Shown: positions 25,380 through 35,057, numbered from the stretch's first letter. The stretch is DNA of 64,000 nt from Bacillota bacterium (GCA_023387655.1 JAEWHR010000072.1:13290-77289), one strand, 5' to 3'. The notes: generated by a model from the sequence alone, not told the origin. Translations and numbers: made by a program.

Positions 25380-25751
25380 TTATCTCACAATCGCATCTGT
25401 CTTTGATTCTTCTCCGTCGCTTACTTCTACAATAATCTCATTTGGTAAACAAATAATCATCTCTTTTTTATTATGAATAGCTGGATGATTTACACAAACT
25501 TGATCTGGACACTCAGCGCTTTCCATCTTTGCATATCCATCCTTTATTGTTAATACATTATCCCCGAGCCTTCCAGGTATTGTTATTGTTTGATTTTTAT
25601 TTAAGGAGTACGTACCATAAGTTTCGCCTTCAATACTTATTACAACCTCACCATTCTCACCAACTTCACCTGATATCAGCCAATATGCTAAAAAACTTCC
25701 GCCCGCAATCACTAATAATACCACTAGTAAAATAATGTCCTTTTTCTTCAC
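25380..25751 (-). CDS. NusG domain II-containing membrane-anchored protein
   Basis: A 123-aa protein with one N-terminal membrane anchor (residues about 6-27) and an extracytoplasmic NusG domain II-like beta domain ending in the family hallmark ECPDQVCVNHPAI and ICLPNEIIVEV. The two Cys in CPDQVC are conserved in this family, which is often found beside energy-metabolism or heptaprenyl-synthase genes in Firmicutes; the function is unknown. The start is GTG at 25749-25751 with GGAAGGA seven bases upstream. No partner gene is co-transcribed here. Confidence 0.83.
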   Translation of the reverse strand: MKKKDIILLVVLLVIAGGSFLAYWLISGEVGENGEVVISIEGETYGTYSLNKNQTITIPGRLGDNVLTIKDGYAKMESAECPDQVCVNHPAIHNKKEMIICLPNEIIVEVSDGEESKTDAIVR

Positions 25752-26218
25752 GTTAATATCCTTCCTATGCTAGTCTTATTCTTGAATTGATATTCCTATA
25801 TCCCTAATACTTTTCCCATCCACTATTACTTGTTATAAGTATAACATAAAAATTTATTTTCTTCACTTGCTATTTTTCATTTCTAAATCATACCAAATCA
25901 TCTCAAAGCAACTTTTATTGCATTGAATAGTAGATAAGTATGCTAAGTTCAACCATCTTTGGTTCACCCTATAGGATTAATATAAAGTTATAAATCTCTT
26001 TAAAAAACTCTCACAGATTATCTATGAGAGTTTTGAAAGAATACTATTTGATTATTCTATTACCTTGATGGTGCTTAACGTTGATTTTTTATTAAATGAA
26101 AGCTTACCATTTAATCATACTATTCAATCTGTTTAATTATTGGCTAATTTTCTATCATACCTTTTTTCTATCTATTATAATACTACCATTTTTATAAATT
26201 ATGCTAAATAAAATTCAA
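25752..26218. other. Intergenic region between NusG-domain-II and ior/paaK operons
   Basis: No gene is visible. It holds the terminator hairpin at 26004-26034; the rest is AT-rich without clear promoters or repeats. Confidence 0.5.
26004..26034 (-). terminator. Terminator hairpin of the ior/paaK operon
   Basis: AAAACTCTCA and TGAGAGTTTT form a 10-bp stem with an 11-base loop, followed on the minus strand by a TTTTTT run. It lies 185 bases after the last ACT gene. Confidence 0.6.
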
Positions 26219-26647
26219 TTACACATCATTAATCGTATAAGCAGTTTCTTCGTCTATAAGTTCAAATCCATATTGGGAAAGTGATTGTATCGCCGTATTA
26301 ATATTAGAGATCTTAATTACCATTGAAGCATTTTCATTTGTAGCAAGAGCATACATATATTCGATATTTACATCCTCTAATACTTTTAATAGTTCATGTA
26401 ACATTCCAATTTTATTTGGTAATTTAACTGCTAATACATCGGTTAGCATTGCAGAAAATCCTGCTTCTTTTAAAACCCGCTTCCCTTCTGTTGGATTTGA
26501 CACTATCATACGTAAAAGGCCATATTCACTCGTATCTGCTAAACTCATAGAAGTAATATTAATTCCATTTTCCTTCAAGGTCTCTGTAACTTTTTCCAGT
26601 CTACCTGTTCTATTTTCAATAAATACGGACAATTGTTTAATTGCCAA
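26219..26647 (-). CDS. Tandem ACT-domain protein
   Basis: A 142-aa protein of two ACT domains (about 1-70 and 71-140; motifs LSVFIENRTGRLEKVTETL and AVKLPNKIGMLHELLKVL). ACT domains bind amino acids and control enzymes; beside a phenylacetate-CoA ligase the ligand is probably an aromatic amino acid or its arylacetate product. The start is TTG at 26645-26647, supported by AGGAGG seven bases upstream. It is the last gene of the ior/paaK operon and a close paralogue of the ACT protein two genes upstream. Confidence 0.88.
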   Translation of the reverse strand: MAIKQLSVFIENRTGRLEKVTETLKENGINITSMSLADTSEYGLLRMIVSNPTEGKRVLKEAGFSAMLTDVLAVKLPNKIGMLHELLKVLEDVNIEYMYALATNENASMVIKISNINTAIQSLSQYGFELIDEETAYTINDV

Positions 26648-26661
26648 AGTAAAACCTCCTT

Positions 26662-27960
26662 TTAGACTAATTTACGTTTGTCAATCACTCGCTTTGCCTT
26701 TCCTTCGCTTCTCTCTATGGTCTTTGGTTCCACTAACTTAACCTTAACTGTAAGACTTAGCGCTTGTTGTAGGACATGTGCAATTTTAGTTGTAAGACGT
26801 TCCAATTCTTTAATTTCATCGGAGAAGAAACGTTCTTCTACCTCCACCCACACCTCTAAGGTATCTTGATGATTTACTCTATCAACAAACATCAGATAAT
26901 GAGGACTTGTTTCTCCAATTTCTAAAAGAGCAGTTTCAACCTGTGATGGAAAGACGTTAACTCCACGAATAATTAACATATCATCAGTACGCCCTTTGAA
27001 ACGAGAAATTCTTGCAAGTGTTCTTCCACAATCACACTTTTCGTAATTAATACTTGTTAAATCCTTGGTACGATAACGAAATAGTGGTAAAGCTTCCTTG
27101 GTAATCGTTGTAAATGCTAGCTCACCAATTTCTCCTGGTTTACATAACTCCAAGGTATCTGGATTAAGTATTTCTGGAATAAAATGATCCTCGTATACAT
27201 GAAGTCCTGTATGATATTCGCAGTCTGCTGCTACCCCAGGTCCCAAAACCTCGCTAAGTCCATAGATGTCATGTGCATTAATATGAAGGCGCGACTCAAT
27301 TTCTTTCCTCATATTCTCTGTCCATGGTTCTGCGCCACATATTGCTGCTTTTAATTGTATACGATCTATCGCTCCTTCTTCCTCTAATGCCTCAATAATA
27401 TGTAATAAGTAGGATGGAGTACATGCAATAGCAGTACAGCCAAAGTCCTCCATCATTGTGATTTGTTTTTTGGTATTCCCGGATGACATTGGGATAACAG
27501 TGGCACCTAAATTCTCTGCTCCATAATGAAGACCCAAGCCACCGGTAAATAGACCATATCCGTAGGATACTTGTATTTTATCTTCTTTGCCTAACCCGAC
27601 CATGGCTAACACTCTTGCAACACATTCCTGCCAATTTTCAATGTCTCTTCTGGAATAACCCAATACTGTGGCTTTCCCTGTTGTACCAGAAGAAGCATGG
27701 ACACGAACAATTTCTGATTGTGGTATTGCAAAAAGTCCAAATGGATAATTATCACGCAAATCTGTTTTTGTAGTAAATGGGAGCTTATTTAAGTCCTCTA
27801 TCCCTTTAATATCTCCCGGTTCTAACCCCATAACTTGCATCTTCTTACGATAGAATTCCACATTATGATATACGCGGTCTACCATCTTTACTAACCGTTT
27901 GCTTTGAAGATTTTGCATCTCCTCACGGCTCATGCATTCCTTTGCTTCGTTCCATATCAT
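26662..27960 (-). CDS. paaK: Phenylacetate-CoA ligase
   Basis: A 432-aa AMP-forming aryl-CoA ligase. The P-loop-like motif [18 protein letters not shown] binds ATP, with [27 protein letters not shown] and YRTKDLTSI completing the adenylation domain; the C-terminal lid contains [19 protein letters not shown] and the catalytic Lys region EGKAKRV. Between two ACT genes and downstream of iorAB it should interconvert aryl acetates and aryl-acetyl-CoA, possibly running toward ATP formation during amino acid fermentation. ATG follows AGGAGGAAACACCA. Direction in vivo is inference. Confidence 0.92.
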   Translation of the reverse strand: MIWNEAKECMSREEMQNLQSKRLVKMVDRVYHNVEFYRKKMQVMGLEPGDIKGIEDLNKLPFTTKTDLRDNYPFGLFAIPQSEIVRVHASSGTTGKATVLGYSRRDIENWQECVARVLAMVGLGKEDKIQVSYGYGLFTGGLGLHYGAENLGATVIPMSSGNTKKQITMMEDFGCTAIACTPSYLLHIIEALEEEGAIDRIQLKAAICGAEPWTENMRKEIESRLHINAHDIYGLSEVLGPGVAADCEYHTGLHVYEDHFIPEILNPDTLELCKPGEIGELAFTTITKEALPLFRYRTKDLTSINYEKCDCGRTLARISRFKGRTDDMLIIRGVNVFPSQVETALLEIGETSPHYLMFVDRVNHQDTLEVWVEVEERFFSDEIKELERLTTKIAHVLQQALSLTVKVKLVEPKTIERSEGKAKRVIDKRKLV

Positions 27961-27979
27961 TGGTGTTTCCTCCTAATAA

Positions 27980-28387
27980 TTATTCGATTACACACACATA
28001 ATTTTCTCGTAATACTGTTTCGGCCTTCTTCATATCATTGATATTTAATACCATCAATGGTGCCTTTTCTCCACGAAGTACAAAAGAATAGATATAATTA
28101 ATACTCAAATTATGTTCAGCTAAAATGGAAAGAACACGATCTAAATCCCCTGGCTTATCCATTAATTCAACCGCTAATACCTCGGATACTTTCACTGCAA
28201 ATCCCTTATCGGAAAGTACTAATTTTGCCTTATCAGGTTCATCCACGATGATTCGTAGAATACTAAAATCTGGGGAATCAAACACAGAGATTGCTCGTAA
28301 ATTTATCCCATTCTGACTAAGTGTATTTGTTACTTTTCTAAGACTTCCTACTTTGTTTTCAACAAAAACCGATAATTGTGGAATCAT
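27980..28387 (-). CDS. Tandem ACT-domain protein
   Basis: A 135-aa double ACT protein (LSVFVENKVGSLRKVTNTLSQN in the first, AVELMDKPGDLDRVLSILAEH in the second) between iorB and paaK. I choose the ATG at 28387 (MIPQLS), preceded by AAGGGGGAAGGA; a longer frame starting inside iorB has no ribosome site. It probably senses aromatic amino acids and regulates the ligase or the oxidoreductase. It is homologous to the operon's last gene, so the pair arose by duplication and may form hetero-oligomers. Confidence 0.87.
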   Translation of the reverse strand: MIPQLSVFVENKVGSLRKVTNTLSQNGINLRAISVFDSPDFSILRIIVDEPDKAKLVLSDKGFAVKVSEVLAVELMDKPGDLDRVLSILAEHNLSINYIYSFVLRGEKAPLMVLNINDMKKAETVLRENYVCVIE

Positions 28388-28403
28388 TCCTTCCCCCTTA
28401 AGA

Positions 28404-28979
28404 TTATTGATGCATCTCATAGCCGATTAAGAAAGCTTTTTTATTTATATCTATGGTTTTCGGTGGTACTGTATTCTCGATTACACTTAGCCAATCATCT
28501 TTTGTAAAATCCATATGAGATGCCGCTATACCAAGAACTATGATGTTAAATACCTTGGGATTTCCAAGTTTCTTTGCCTCAGCCATAGCATCTACTCGTA
28601 AGACTCTATGCTCCTTTTGCAGATCCTCAATGATATTTTCTGGATACACTGCACTCCCTATCACTACTGGCATAGGATCAATTCTTTGATCATTTACAAT
28701 CAATACACCTGTCTTTTTCAAGAAATGCGAATAACGCATTGCCTCTAAGCGTTCAAATGCGATTAAAAGATCTGCTTGCCCTTCCTCAACGATTGGCTCT
28801 GTTACCTTTTCTCCATATCGTATGAATGTAACAACGCTACCACCTCGCTGTGCCATACCATGTACCTCGGAAAGCTTAACATCATAACCGGCATTTATTG
28901 TAATCCCGCCTAATATTCGGCTGGTAAGTAAGGTACCCTGACCACCAACTCCAACTATCATAATATTTTTTGTTGCCAT
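28404..28979 (-). CDS. iorB: Indolepyruvate:ferredoxin oxidoreductase beta subunit
   Basis: The 191-aa gamma/beta-type subunit of an aryl-pyruvate:ferredoxin oxidoreductase. It has GVGGQGTLLTSRILGG at the N-terminus, SEVHGMAQRGGSVVTFIRYG and VDAMAEAKKLGNPKVFNIIVLG, all typical of IorB. With IorA it oxidises indolepyruvate, phenylpyruvate or hydroxyphenylpyruvate with CoA to aryl-acetyl-CoA, CO2 and reduced ferredoxin. It begins 12 bases after iorA; ATG follows ATAGGAGGAAATCACC. Confidence 0.93.
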   Translation of the reverse strand: MATKNIMIVGVGGQGTLLTSRILGGITINAGYDVKLSEVHGMAQRGGSVVTFIRYGEKVTEPIVEEGQADLLIAFERLEAMRYSHFLKKTGVLIVNDQRIDPMPVVIGSAVYPENIIEDLQKEHRVLRVDAMAEAKKLGNPKVFNIIVLGIAASHMDFTKDDWLSVIENTVPPKTIDINKKAFLIGYEMHQ

Positions 28980-28991
28980 GGTGATTTCCTC

Positions 28992-30731
28992 CTATCGTTC
29001 CATCTTCTCGATTGCTCCAAACTTACACTTCTCAAAACATAGATTGCAACCATTGCACATGGTATCATTAATTACAGTGATACCATCTTCCCTCCTTGTA
29101 ATTGCAGGACATCCAGGTTTTAAGCACATTCCACACTTTTTACACTTAGTAGAAACTACCTTACATTGTGTTTTACTTAAATTTTTGACAAGAAGTACGC
29201 AAGGAGCTTTTGTAATTATGATTGATATCTCATCTTTGGCAACTTCCTCTTTTACAATCTCTTCTAAAGTTTTTGTATCAAAAGCATCTACTTCAATTAC
29301 ATTATTAATTCCAAGTGAACGGCATAAATCAGGAATGCGAATGGCAATCGTTTTTTCTCCCATTAAAGTCTTTCCGGTTGCTGCATGCTCTTGATGTCCT
29401 GTCATTCCAGTAGTGGAGTTGTCTAAAATCAGTACGGTTCCTGTTCCTTTGTTATAAACCATATTGATTAAAGAATTGATCCCCGTATGCATAAATGTGG
29501 AATCACCAATAACAGCTACCCAGTTTTTTATGTAGTCTTTCCCTTTTGCCTTCTCTATGCCATGTAAGGTACTAATACTAGCCCCCATACAAATAGTCGT
29601 ATCAACAACATTTAACGGAGCTACTGCACCAAGTGTATAACACCCAATGTCTCCAGCCGCATGAATACCTAATTTCTTTAGAACAGAAAATACACTTCGA
29701 TGAGGACAACCAGGACAAAGAATTGGAGGTCGATTCGGTACCTGGGCCGCTGGCTTCACCTCAACTTCCTCTTGTTTCATTGCTTTTCTTAATAGATTCG
29801 CACTATATTCTCCTTGAACAGTAAGAATTTCTTTACCTACTACTTTAATCCCCCAGGACTTCACTTGCTCTTCAATCACAGGATCTAATTCCTCTACTAT
29901 GTACAAGTCATCCACTGAAGTGGCAAACTCCTCAATTAACTTTCTTGGAAGTGGATTAACTATACCAAGCTTAAGTACAGATACTTCTGGCAATGCTTCT
30001 TTCACATACTGATATGGAATCCCGCTTGTGATTACACCAATCTTCTTATCGTTAAATTCCACTCGATTAATTGGAAAATCGCTACCTTCTTCTATCATCT
30101 GATTCGTTCGTGCTTCTACAACAAGATGACGAGCCTTTGCATATCCAGGCATCATTACATTTTTGGCTGGATTTCGTACATAAGGTTTATCTTCTACCTC
30201 GGTTCTATCACTTAAGTTTACCATCCCCTGAGAATGAGATAGTCTTGTTGTTGTACGAACAATTACTGGCGTGTCATACTTCTCACTCATATCAAATGCA
30301 AATTTAACAAATTCTTTTGCCTCTTCACTATCCGAGGGTTCTAATACTGGTACCTGCGCGGCTCTTGCAACCATTCTAGTATCCTGCTCATTTTGTGAGC
30401 TGTATAAGCCAGGATCGTCTGCTGCAACAAGTACTAAACCACCATTTACGCCAGCATACGAGATCGTAAACAGAGGGTCCGAAGCAACATTTACGCCAAC
30501 ATGCTTCATAGAGGCTAGAGCTCTAACACCGCTAATCGAGGCTCCAATCGCTACCTCCATAGCCACCTTTTCATTCGGTGACCATTCGCTATAAATCTCT
30601 TTATATTGAATAATATTCTCGCTTATCTCCGTACTTGGTGTTCCAGGATAAGCTGCGGAAACTTTTGCACCGGCTTCATAAGCACCTCTGGCAATTGCTT
30701 CATTGCCTAGCATAATCTCTCTCTTTTGCAT
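28992..30731 (-). CDS. iorA: Indolepyruvate:ferredoxin oxidoreductase alpha subunit
   Basis: The 579-aa large subunit. The N-terminal pyrimidine-binding domain begins with LGNEAIARGAYEAG and AAYPGTPSTEI; the ThDP-binding region is GDIGCYTLGAVAPL and GDSTFMHTGINSLINMVYN; the C-terminus holds two ferredoxin clusters, CKKCGMCLKPGCPAI and CNGCNLCFEKCKFGAI. RPPILCPGCPHRSVF carries the extra conserved Cys motif. First gene of the operon, with AAGGAAGAGGG before ATG. It couples aromatic amino acid breakdown to ferredoxin reduction. Confidence 0.95.
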   Translation of the reverse strand: MQKREIMLGNEAIARGAYEAGAKVSAAYPGTPSTEISENIIQYKEIYSEWSPNEKVAMEVAIGASISGVRALASMKHVGVNVASDPLFTISYAGVNGGLVLVAADDPGLYSSQNEQDTRMVARAAQVPVLEPSDSEEAKEFVKFAFDMSEKYDTPVIVRTTTRLSHSQGMVNLSDRTEVEDKPYVRNPAKNVMMPGYAKARHLVVEARTNQMIEEGSDFPINRVEFNDKKIGVITSGIPYQYVKEALPEVSVLKLGIVNPLPRKLIEEFATSVDDLYIVEELDPVIEEQVKSWGIKVVGKEILTVQGEYSANLLRKAMKQEEVEVKPAAQVPNRPPILCPGCPHRSVFSVLKKLGIHAAGDIGCYTLGAVAPLNVVDTTICMGASISTLHGIEKAKGKDYIKNWVAVIGDSTFMHTGINSLINMVYNKGTGTVLILDNSTTGMTGHQEHAATGKTLMGEKTIAIRIPDLCRSLGINNVIEVDAFDTKTLEEIVKEEVAKDEISIIITKAPCVLLVKNLSKTQCKVVSTKCKKCGMCLKPGCPAITRREDGITVINDTMCNGCNLCFEKCKFGAIEKMER

Positions 30732-30778
30732 GTTGCCCTCTTCCTTTCTATCTCTACTTTGAAATCTTTCATGTCATA

Positions 30779-30807
30779 ATTATACATTTTATGTAAGTTA
30801 TATACAA
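30779..30807 (-). promoter_or_regulatory. Predicted sigma-A promoter of the ior/paaK operon
   Basis: On the minus strand TTGTAT (30802-30807), 17 bases, TATAAT (30779-30784), about 48 bases before the iorA start. No other feature is seen in 30808-31076. Confidence 0.6.
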
Positions 30808-31076
30808 TAGCAACCCGTATGTTTAAATGAACTAATTTCATCTGAAACTCAATTTACAATCTATTTCGCTTATTTACCACCAAACTGCAATTGTAAAAAC
30901 ATTTCTTTATTACTTCTTTTGCATAAACTGCACTTATATTAGAAATATGTCACTTTATATTAGATTTTAATAAATGGTCTTAATAAATTATTAGAATTCC
31001 ATTAGGCTTCCTAACATTCGTAGACACTTTATTTTTCTCAGCATATAATACAAAAAAAACATAAATTCTTCACAAG

Positions 31077-31104
31077 TTGACACCTAGAATTACTTTTTTA
31101 GAAT
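31077..31104 (+). promoter_or_regulatory. Predicted promoter of the CmpB-family gene
   Basis: TTGACA (31077-31082), 16 bases, TAGAAT (31099-31104). Confidence 0.5.
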
Positions 31105-31176
31105 CAAACGGTTGTCTATCTTAATTAAGAGAGGGATTTTTGAGAAACTATAATATTTTGTGGAGGAGAGAGTACT

Positions 31177-31674
31177 ATGTGGTGGGTAAATAATATGATA
31201 TGGCTTTTTGCATATAGCCTTATTGGTTGGTGCTATGAAACAATTGTTTGTTCCATACAAGCAGGTCAATTAGTAAAGCGAGGTTTTTTATTTGGGCCAT
31301 ACCTACCAATCTATGGATTTGGAGCCTTATTTATTATTCTTTTCTTACATAAGCGTATGAATAGAGCAAACCTATTCTTATTCAGTATGCTGGTATCAAC
31401 CGCTCTCGAATATGCAACTTCCTGGGTATTAGAAATGTTATTTGATCGAAAGTGGTGGGATTATTCTAATTATACGATCCAGCTAAATGGTCGTGTTTGT
31501 TTACTAGCCTCCTTATTATTTGGTGCTTTAGGAGTACTTTTAGTGAAATACATCCACCCACGATTGAAACTAAGAACAGATCAAATACCGATGAAAATCA
31601 GAATATTCTGTGCAGCTTTTTTGTTTGTTGGAATGTCAACTGATTTTATCCTCTCCGTAATCTGTAATCTGTAA
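31177..31674 (+). CDS. CmpB/DUF1113-family integral membrane protein
   Basis: A 165-aa membrane protein with four or five helices, matching the family often named putative ABC transporter permease (CmpB type). Characteristic features are SLIGWCYETIVCSIQAGQLVKRGFLFGPYLPIYGFGA at the N-terminus and EYATSWVLEMLFDRKWWDYSNY in the middle. No ATPase partner is present and the function of the family is unknown. ATG follows TGGAGGAGAGAGTACT. It appears monocistronic; the next gene has its own promoter. Confidence 0.8.
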   Translation: MWWVNNMIWLFAYSLIGWCYETIVCSIQAGQLVKRGFLFGPYLPIYGFGALFIILFLHKRMNRANLFLFSMLVSTALEYATSWVLEMLFDRKWWDYSNYTIQLNGRVCLLASLLFGALGVLLVKYIHPRLKLRTDQIPMKIRIFCAAFLFVGMSTDFILSVICNL

Positions 31675-31736
31675 TAATACAATTTTAATATAAAACAACC
31701 TATGTTCAGATGTTAATGACCTAGCTTCCGTTTCAG

Positions 31737-31765
31737 TTGACATACTTTCCATAATTTGGTATTAT
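31737..31765 (+). promoter_or_regulatory. Predicted sigma-A promoter of the sodium:solute symporter gene
   Basis: TTGACA (31737-31742), 17 bases, TATTAT (31760-31765). Confidence 0.65.
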
Positions 31766-31766
31766 C

Positions 31767-31799
31767 ACTTTAAAGCGCAACGCTGTATTGCGTTAAAGT
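31767..31799 (+). promoter_or_regulatory. Leader hairpin before the symporter gene
   Basis: ACTTTAAAGCGCAA pairs with TTGCGTTAAAGT (two-base bulge) right at the expected transcription start, 38 bases before the start codon. It could be an operator dyad or an mRNA structure. Confidence 0.4.
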
Positions 31800-31836
31800 T
31801 TCGTATTTATTATACCAACAAAAGGAGATTAATTTT

Positions 31837-33363
31837 ATGATTGTCAAACTTGTTATGCTCTTTGTTTTCTTTGGAGTTATGATTCTTGTTGGCATACATT
31901 CCAGAAAACACACCAAAAACGTAAGTGATTTCGTACTTGGTGGTAGAAGTGTAGGTCCTTGGCTTACCGCTTTTGCATTTGGTACCTCTTATTTTTCATC
32001 TGTAGTTTTTATTGGATATGCTGGTAGATTTGGTTGGGATTTTGGTATTTCTGCTACATGGATTGGACTTGGAAACGCTTTGATTGGTAGCTTATTTGCA
32101 TGGATTGTACTGGGTCGTAGAACCAGAGTTATGACAAAGCATTTTAATGCACAGACAATGCCTGAATTTTTTGGGTCGCGTTATGAAAGTAAAGCAATCA
32201 AAATAACAGCTTCTGTCATTGCCTTTGTTTTTTTGGTGCCTTATACAGCATCTATTTATAACGGATTATCTCGTCTATTTGGTATGGCATTTGATATACC
32301 ATATGAAATCTGTGTGATTGTAATGGCAACTCTAACCGGTGTATATGTTATTTTAGGTGGTTATATGGCAACTGCAATCAATGATTTAATTCAAGGTGTT
32401 ATTATGCTTGTTGGTATTGTCGCTATTATCATGGCTGTCTTAAGCCAAAAAGGTGGATTTCTAGAAGCGATCAATCAATTAGCCAATTTCAATAGCGAAG
32501 CTACTGCCACACTTGGGCAACCTGGTGCGTATACTTCTTTTTTTGGTCCTGATCCTATTAATCTTATTAGTGTAATAATACTAACTTCTTTAGGTACGTG
32601 GGGCCTCCCTCAAATGGTACATAAGTTTTATACAATAAAAGATGAGAAAGCAATTAAAACCGGAACAATAATATCCACTATATTTGCAGTTGTTGTATCT
32701 GGAGGATGTTATTTTCTAGGGGCATTCTCACGCTTGTTTGATAATGAAAGCATTCGTAACGCTGATGGAAAAATTATCTTTGATAGTATCATCCCATATA
32801 TGATTTCATTTTTACCAGATATCTTAGTTGGCATCACCGTAGTATTAGTTTTATCTGCGTCTATGTCAACACTTTCTGCTCTAGTATTAACTTCCAGTTC
32901 TACGTTAACATTAGATTTCCTAAAGGAAACCTGCTTTAAAAAGATGACAACAAAAACTCAACTAATTCTTATGAGAGTCTTAATTGCATTCTTTATCTTT
33001 ATTTCTGTTGTCTTAGCACTTGACCCTCCTAAATTTATCGCTGAACTAATGGGTATCTCTTGGAGCGCACTCGCTGGTTCCTTCCTCGCACCTTTTCTTT
33101 ATGGGCTATACTGGAAGGGTGTCACAAAAGCCGGTGTTTGGGCAGCCTTTTTGATTGGTGTTGGCTTAACAGTTTCCAACTTAAAACTCGAATTCTTCTC
33201 CTCTTCTATCGTTGCTGGGGCTTTTACTATGGTATTAAGTTTGATCGTAGTACCAATCGTCAGCATAATAACACCAAAACTTTCAAAAGTATCCTTACTT
33301 GATATGTTCTCCTGTTATCAAGAAACCGTAATAGTTTCTAAAAAAGACTCCTTAGAGGAATAA
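31837..33363 (+). CDS. Sodium:solute symporter (SSS family)
   Basis: A 508-aa secondary transporter with about 13 membrane helices. The first helix is followed by the family segment FVLGGRSVGPWLTAFAFGTSYFSSVVFIGYAGRFGWDFG, and GLPQMVHKFYTIKDEKAIK and STLSALVLTSSSTLTLDF match the SSS fold near the Na2 site. Substrate (proline, pantothenate, sugar, carboxylate) cannot be told from sequence. ATG follows AAAGGAGATTAATTTT. Monocistronic between a promoter and the terminator at 33371. Confidence 0.9.
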   Translation: MIVKLVMLFVFFGVMILVGIHSRKHTKNVSDFVLGGRSVGPWLTAFAFGTSYFSSVVFIGYAGRFGWDFGISATWIGLGNALIGSLFAWIVLGRRTRVMTKHFNAQTMPEFFGSRYESKAIKITASVIAFVFLVPYTASIYNGLSRLFGMAFDIPYEICVIVMATLTGVYVILGGYMATAINDLIQGVIMLVGIVAIIMAVLSQKGGFLEAINQLANFNSEATATLGQPGAYTSFFGPDPINLISVIILTSLGTWGLPQMVHKFYTIKDEKAIKTGTIISTIFAVVVSGGCYFLGAFSRLFDNESIRNADGKIIFDSIIPYMISFLPDILVGITVVLVLSASMSTLSALVLTSSSTLTLDFLKETCFKKMTTKTQLILMRVLIAFFIFISVVLALDPPKFIAELMGISWSALAGSFLAPFLYGLYWKGVTKAGVWAAFLIGVGLTVSNLKLEFFSSSIVAGAFTMVLSLIVVPIVSIITPKLSKVSLLDMFSCYQETVIVSKKDSLEE

Positions 33364-33370
33364 ACACTAC

Positions 33371-33432
33371 GACGAACGAAAATTTTTAAAGATGAGCTTT
33401 TATTCCTCTATAAGATTTTTCGTTCGTCTTTT
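33371..33432 (+). terminator. Terminator of the symporter gene
   Basis: GACGAACGAAAA (33371-33382) and TTTTCGTTCGTC (33417-33428) are a perfect 12-bp inverted repeat with a long loop, followed by TTTTC. The minus-strand paaK copy ends 29 bases beyond. Confidence 0.7.
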
Positions 33433-33457
33433 CTACGAAAATTTATGTACGCAAGAA

Positions 33458-34771
33458 CTAAAACATTGCATCCTTTCTTAAATCAGTTACACGTTTTGCT
33501 TTGCCTTCAAACCGTTGTAAACTTCCTGGCGCTACAAGTTTTATTGTAGCATCTAGTCCCAAAACTGTTTTCAACTGATTTCTTATCTTCTTTTCCAATC
33601 TCTCTAATAAAGAATAAGAGTCAAGCAAAGAATCATCGATAAGTTCTACTAAAATCTCCATAGTATCCAAATGATTCACACGGTCAACCGTAATCTGATA
33701 ATGTGGACCGATCTCAGGAATCTTTAACATAACTTCCTCAATCTGAGATGGGAATACATTAACACCACGAATTACTAACATATCATCCGTACGGCCAAAT
33801 AAATTAGCCATACGAACAGTAGTCCTACCACACTTGCATGGTTCATACATTAGCATCGTAATATCACGAGTACGATATCGAATTAAAGGAACTGCTTCTT
33901 TTGTGAGGCAAGTAACTACCAATTCTCCCTTAACCCCTGGAGGTAACACTTCTCCGGTATCCGGATCTATGATTTCTGGGATAAAATGATCTTCGTTAAT
34001 ATGCATACCACAAAGATATTCACATTCTCCTGATACGCCAGGACCACATAACTCACTCATACCATAATTTTGAGTACAGAGAAAATCCCTTCCCCAAAGC
34101 TTATACATCTCTTCACGCATTGGTTCAGTCATACCTTCCCCACCAAACAAACCAATTTTAACATTTAAATCTTTTTTAGGGTCAATTCCCATAGAAAGTG
34201 CAACTTCTGCAATATGTAATGCATAGGAAGGAGTAGCCACTAATAAAGTTGTACCAAAATCTTGCATAAACATAATTTGCTTTTTTGTATTTCCTGAAGA
34301 AGTAGGACAAACACTTGCTCCAATGTTTTCTAAACCAAAATGTAGTCCTAGCGCACCTGTAAACATACCATAGCCAAAACATATCTGTGCTGTATCCTCT
34401 TTTGTAGCTCCACCCATACAAGCAATTCTTGATACGTTATTCGTCCAAATTTCCATATCGTTTTTGGTATAACCAACTACAGTTGGCTTTCCAGTTGTAC
34501 CTGAGGAGGCATGAATTCGAACTACCTCATTTTTCGGTACTGCAAACATACCAAATGGATAATTATCGCGAAAATCCTGTTTCAATGTAAAAGGAAGCTT
34601 CTTTAAATCTTCTAACGTTGCGATAGTTTCAGGTTTCATATCAATTTCGTCCATTTTCTTATGATAAAATGGTATCTTTTCATAGACTCGTGCAACAATT
34701 TCTTGAAGTCTTTTTAATTGAATTTCCTCTATCTCACTTCGTGACATCGTTTCTTCCTTCGCCCAAATCAT
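33458..34771 (-). CDS. paaK: Phenylacetate-CoA ligase, second copy
   Basis: A 437-aa AMP-forming aryl-CoA ligase paralogous to the one at 26662. It keeps [58 protein letters not shown] and [19 protein letters not shown], plus the C-terminal FEGKAKRV. The ATG at 34771 (MIWAKEETMSR) follows GGAGGAGG; a 28-residue upstream extension is not supported. It stands alone under a full-consensus promoter with a dyad over the -10 region, so it is regulated separately from the ior operon. Confidence 0.92.
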   Translation of the reverse strand: MIWAKEETMSRSEIEEIQLKRLQEIVARVYEKIPFYHKKMDEIDMKPETIATLEDLKKLPFTLKQDFRDNYPFGMFAVPKNEVVRIHASSGTTGKPTVVGYTKNDMEIWTNNVSRIACMGGATKEDTAQICFGYGMFTGALGLHFGLENIGASVCPTSSGNTKKQIMFMQDFGTTLLVATPSYALHIAEVALSMGIDPKKDLNVKIGLFGGEGMTEPMREEMYKLWGRDFLCTQNYGMSELCGPGVSGECEYLCGMHINEDHFIPEIIDPDTGEVLPPGVKGELVVTCLTKEAVPLIRYRTRDITMLMYEPCKCGRTTVRMANLFGRTDDMLVIRGVNVFPSQIEEVMLKIPEIGPHYQITVDRVNHLDTMEILVELIDDSLLDSYSLLERLEKKIRNQLKTVLGLDATIKLVAPGSLQRFEGKAKRVTDLRKDAMF

Positions 34772-34897
34772 ACGGCCTCCTCCATTACTACCCCTTCCAT
34801 AATACTTATTCATTATAAGTAAGTATTCTTTCTGCTTGAAAACACAACATGACAATAATATTTTATTTGTTACATCAAAGCTGTAATGCGTTAACTT

Positions 34898-34917
34898 ACT
34901 ATAATTGTAATTATAGT
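34898..34917. promoter_or_regulatory. 9-2-9 inverted repeat over the paaK2 promoter
   Basis: ACTATAATTGTAATTATAGT is a perfect dyad of 9-bp arms. It covers the -10 box and start site of the promoter at 34910-34938, as a repressor operator would. Confidence 0.55.
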
Positions 34918-34938
34918 TTTGTTTCCAATCTTTGTCAA
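34910..34938 (-). promoter_or_regulatory. Consensus sigma-A promoter of the second paaK gene
   Basis: On the minus strand TTGACA (34933-34938), 17 bases, TATAAT (34910-34915); both boxes match consensus fully. Confidence 0.8.
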
Positions 34939-35057
34939 TGATCGTTCCTAAAATCGAAAAAAAGGGAAAAAAAGGTGATTGTTTTTTTATAAATAATGGA
35001 AATAAGGCAAGCTGTGTTTCATAAGATACACTGTAAACATTTATTGGAGGAACTCAT

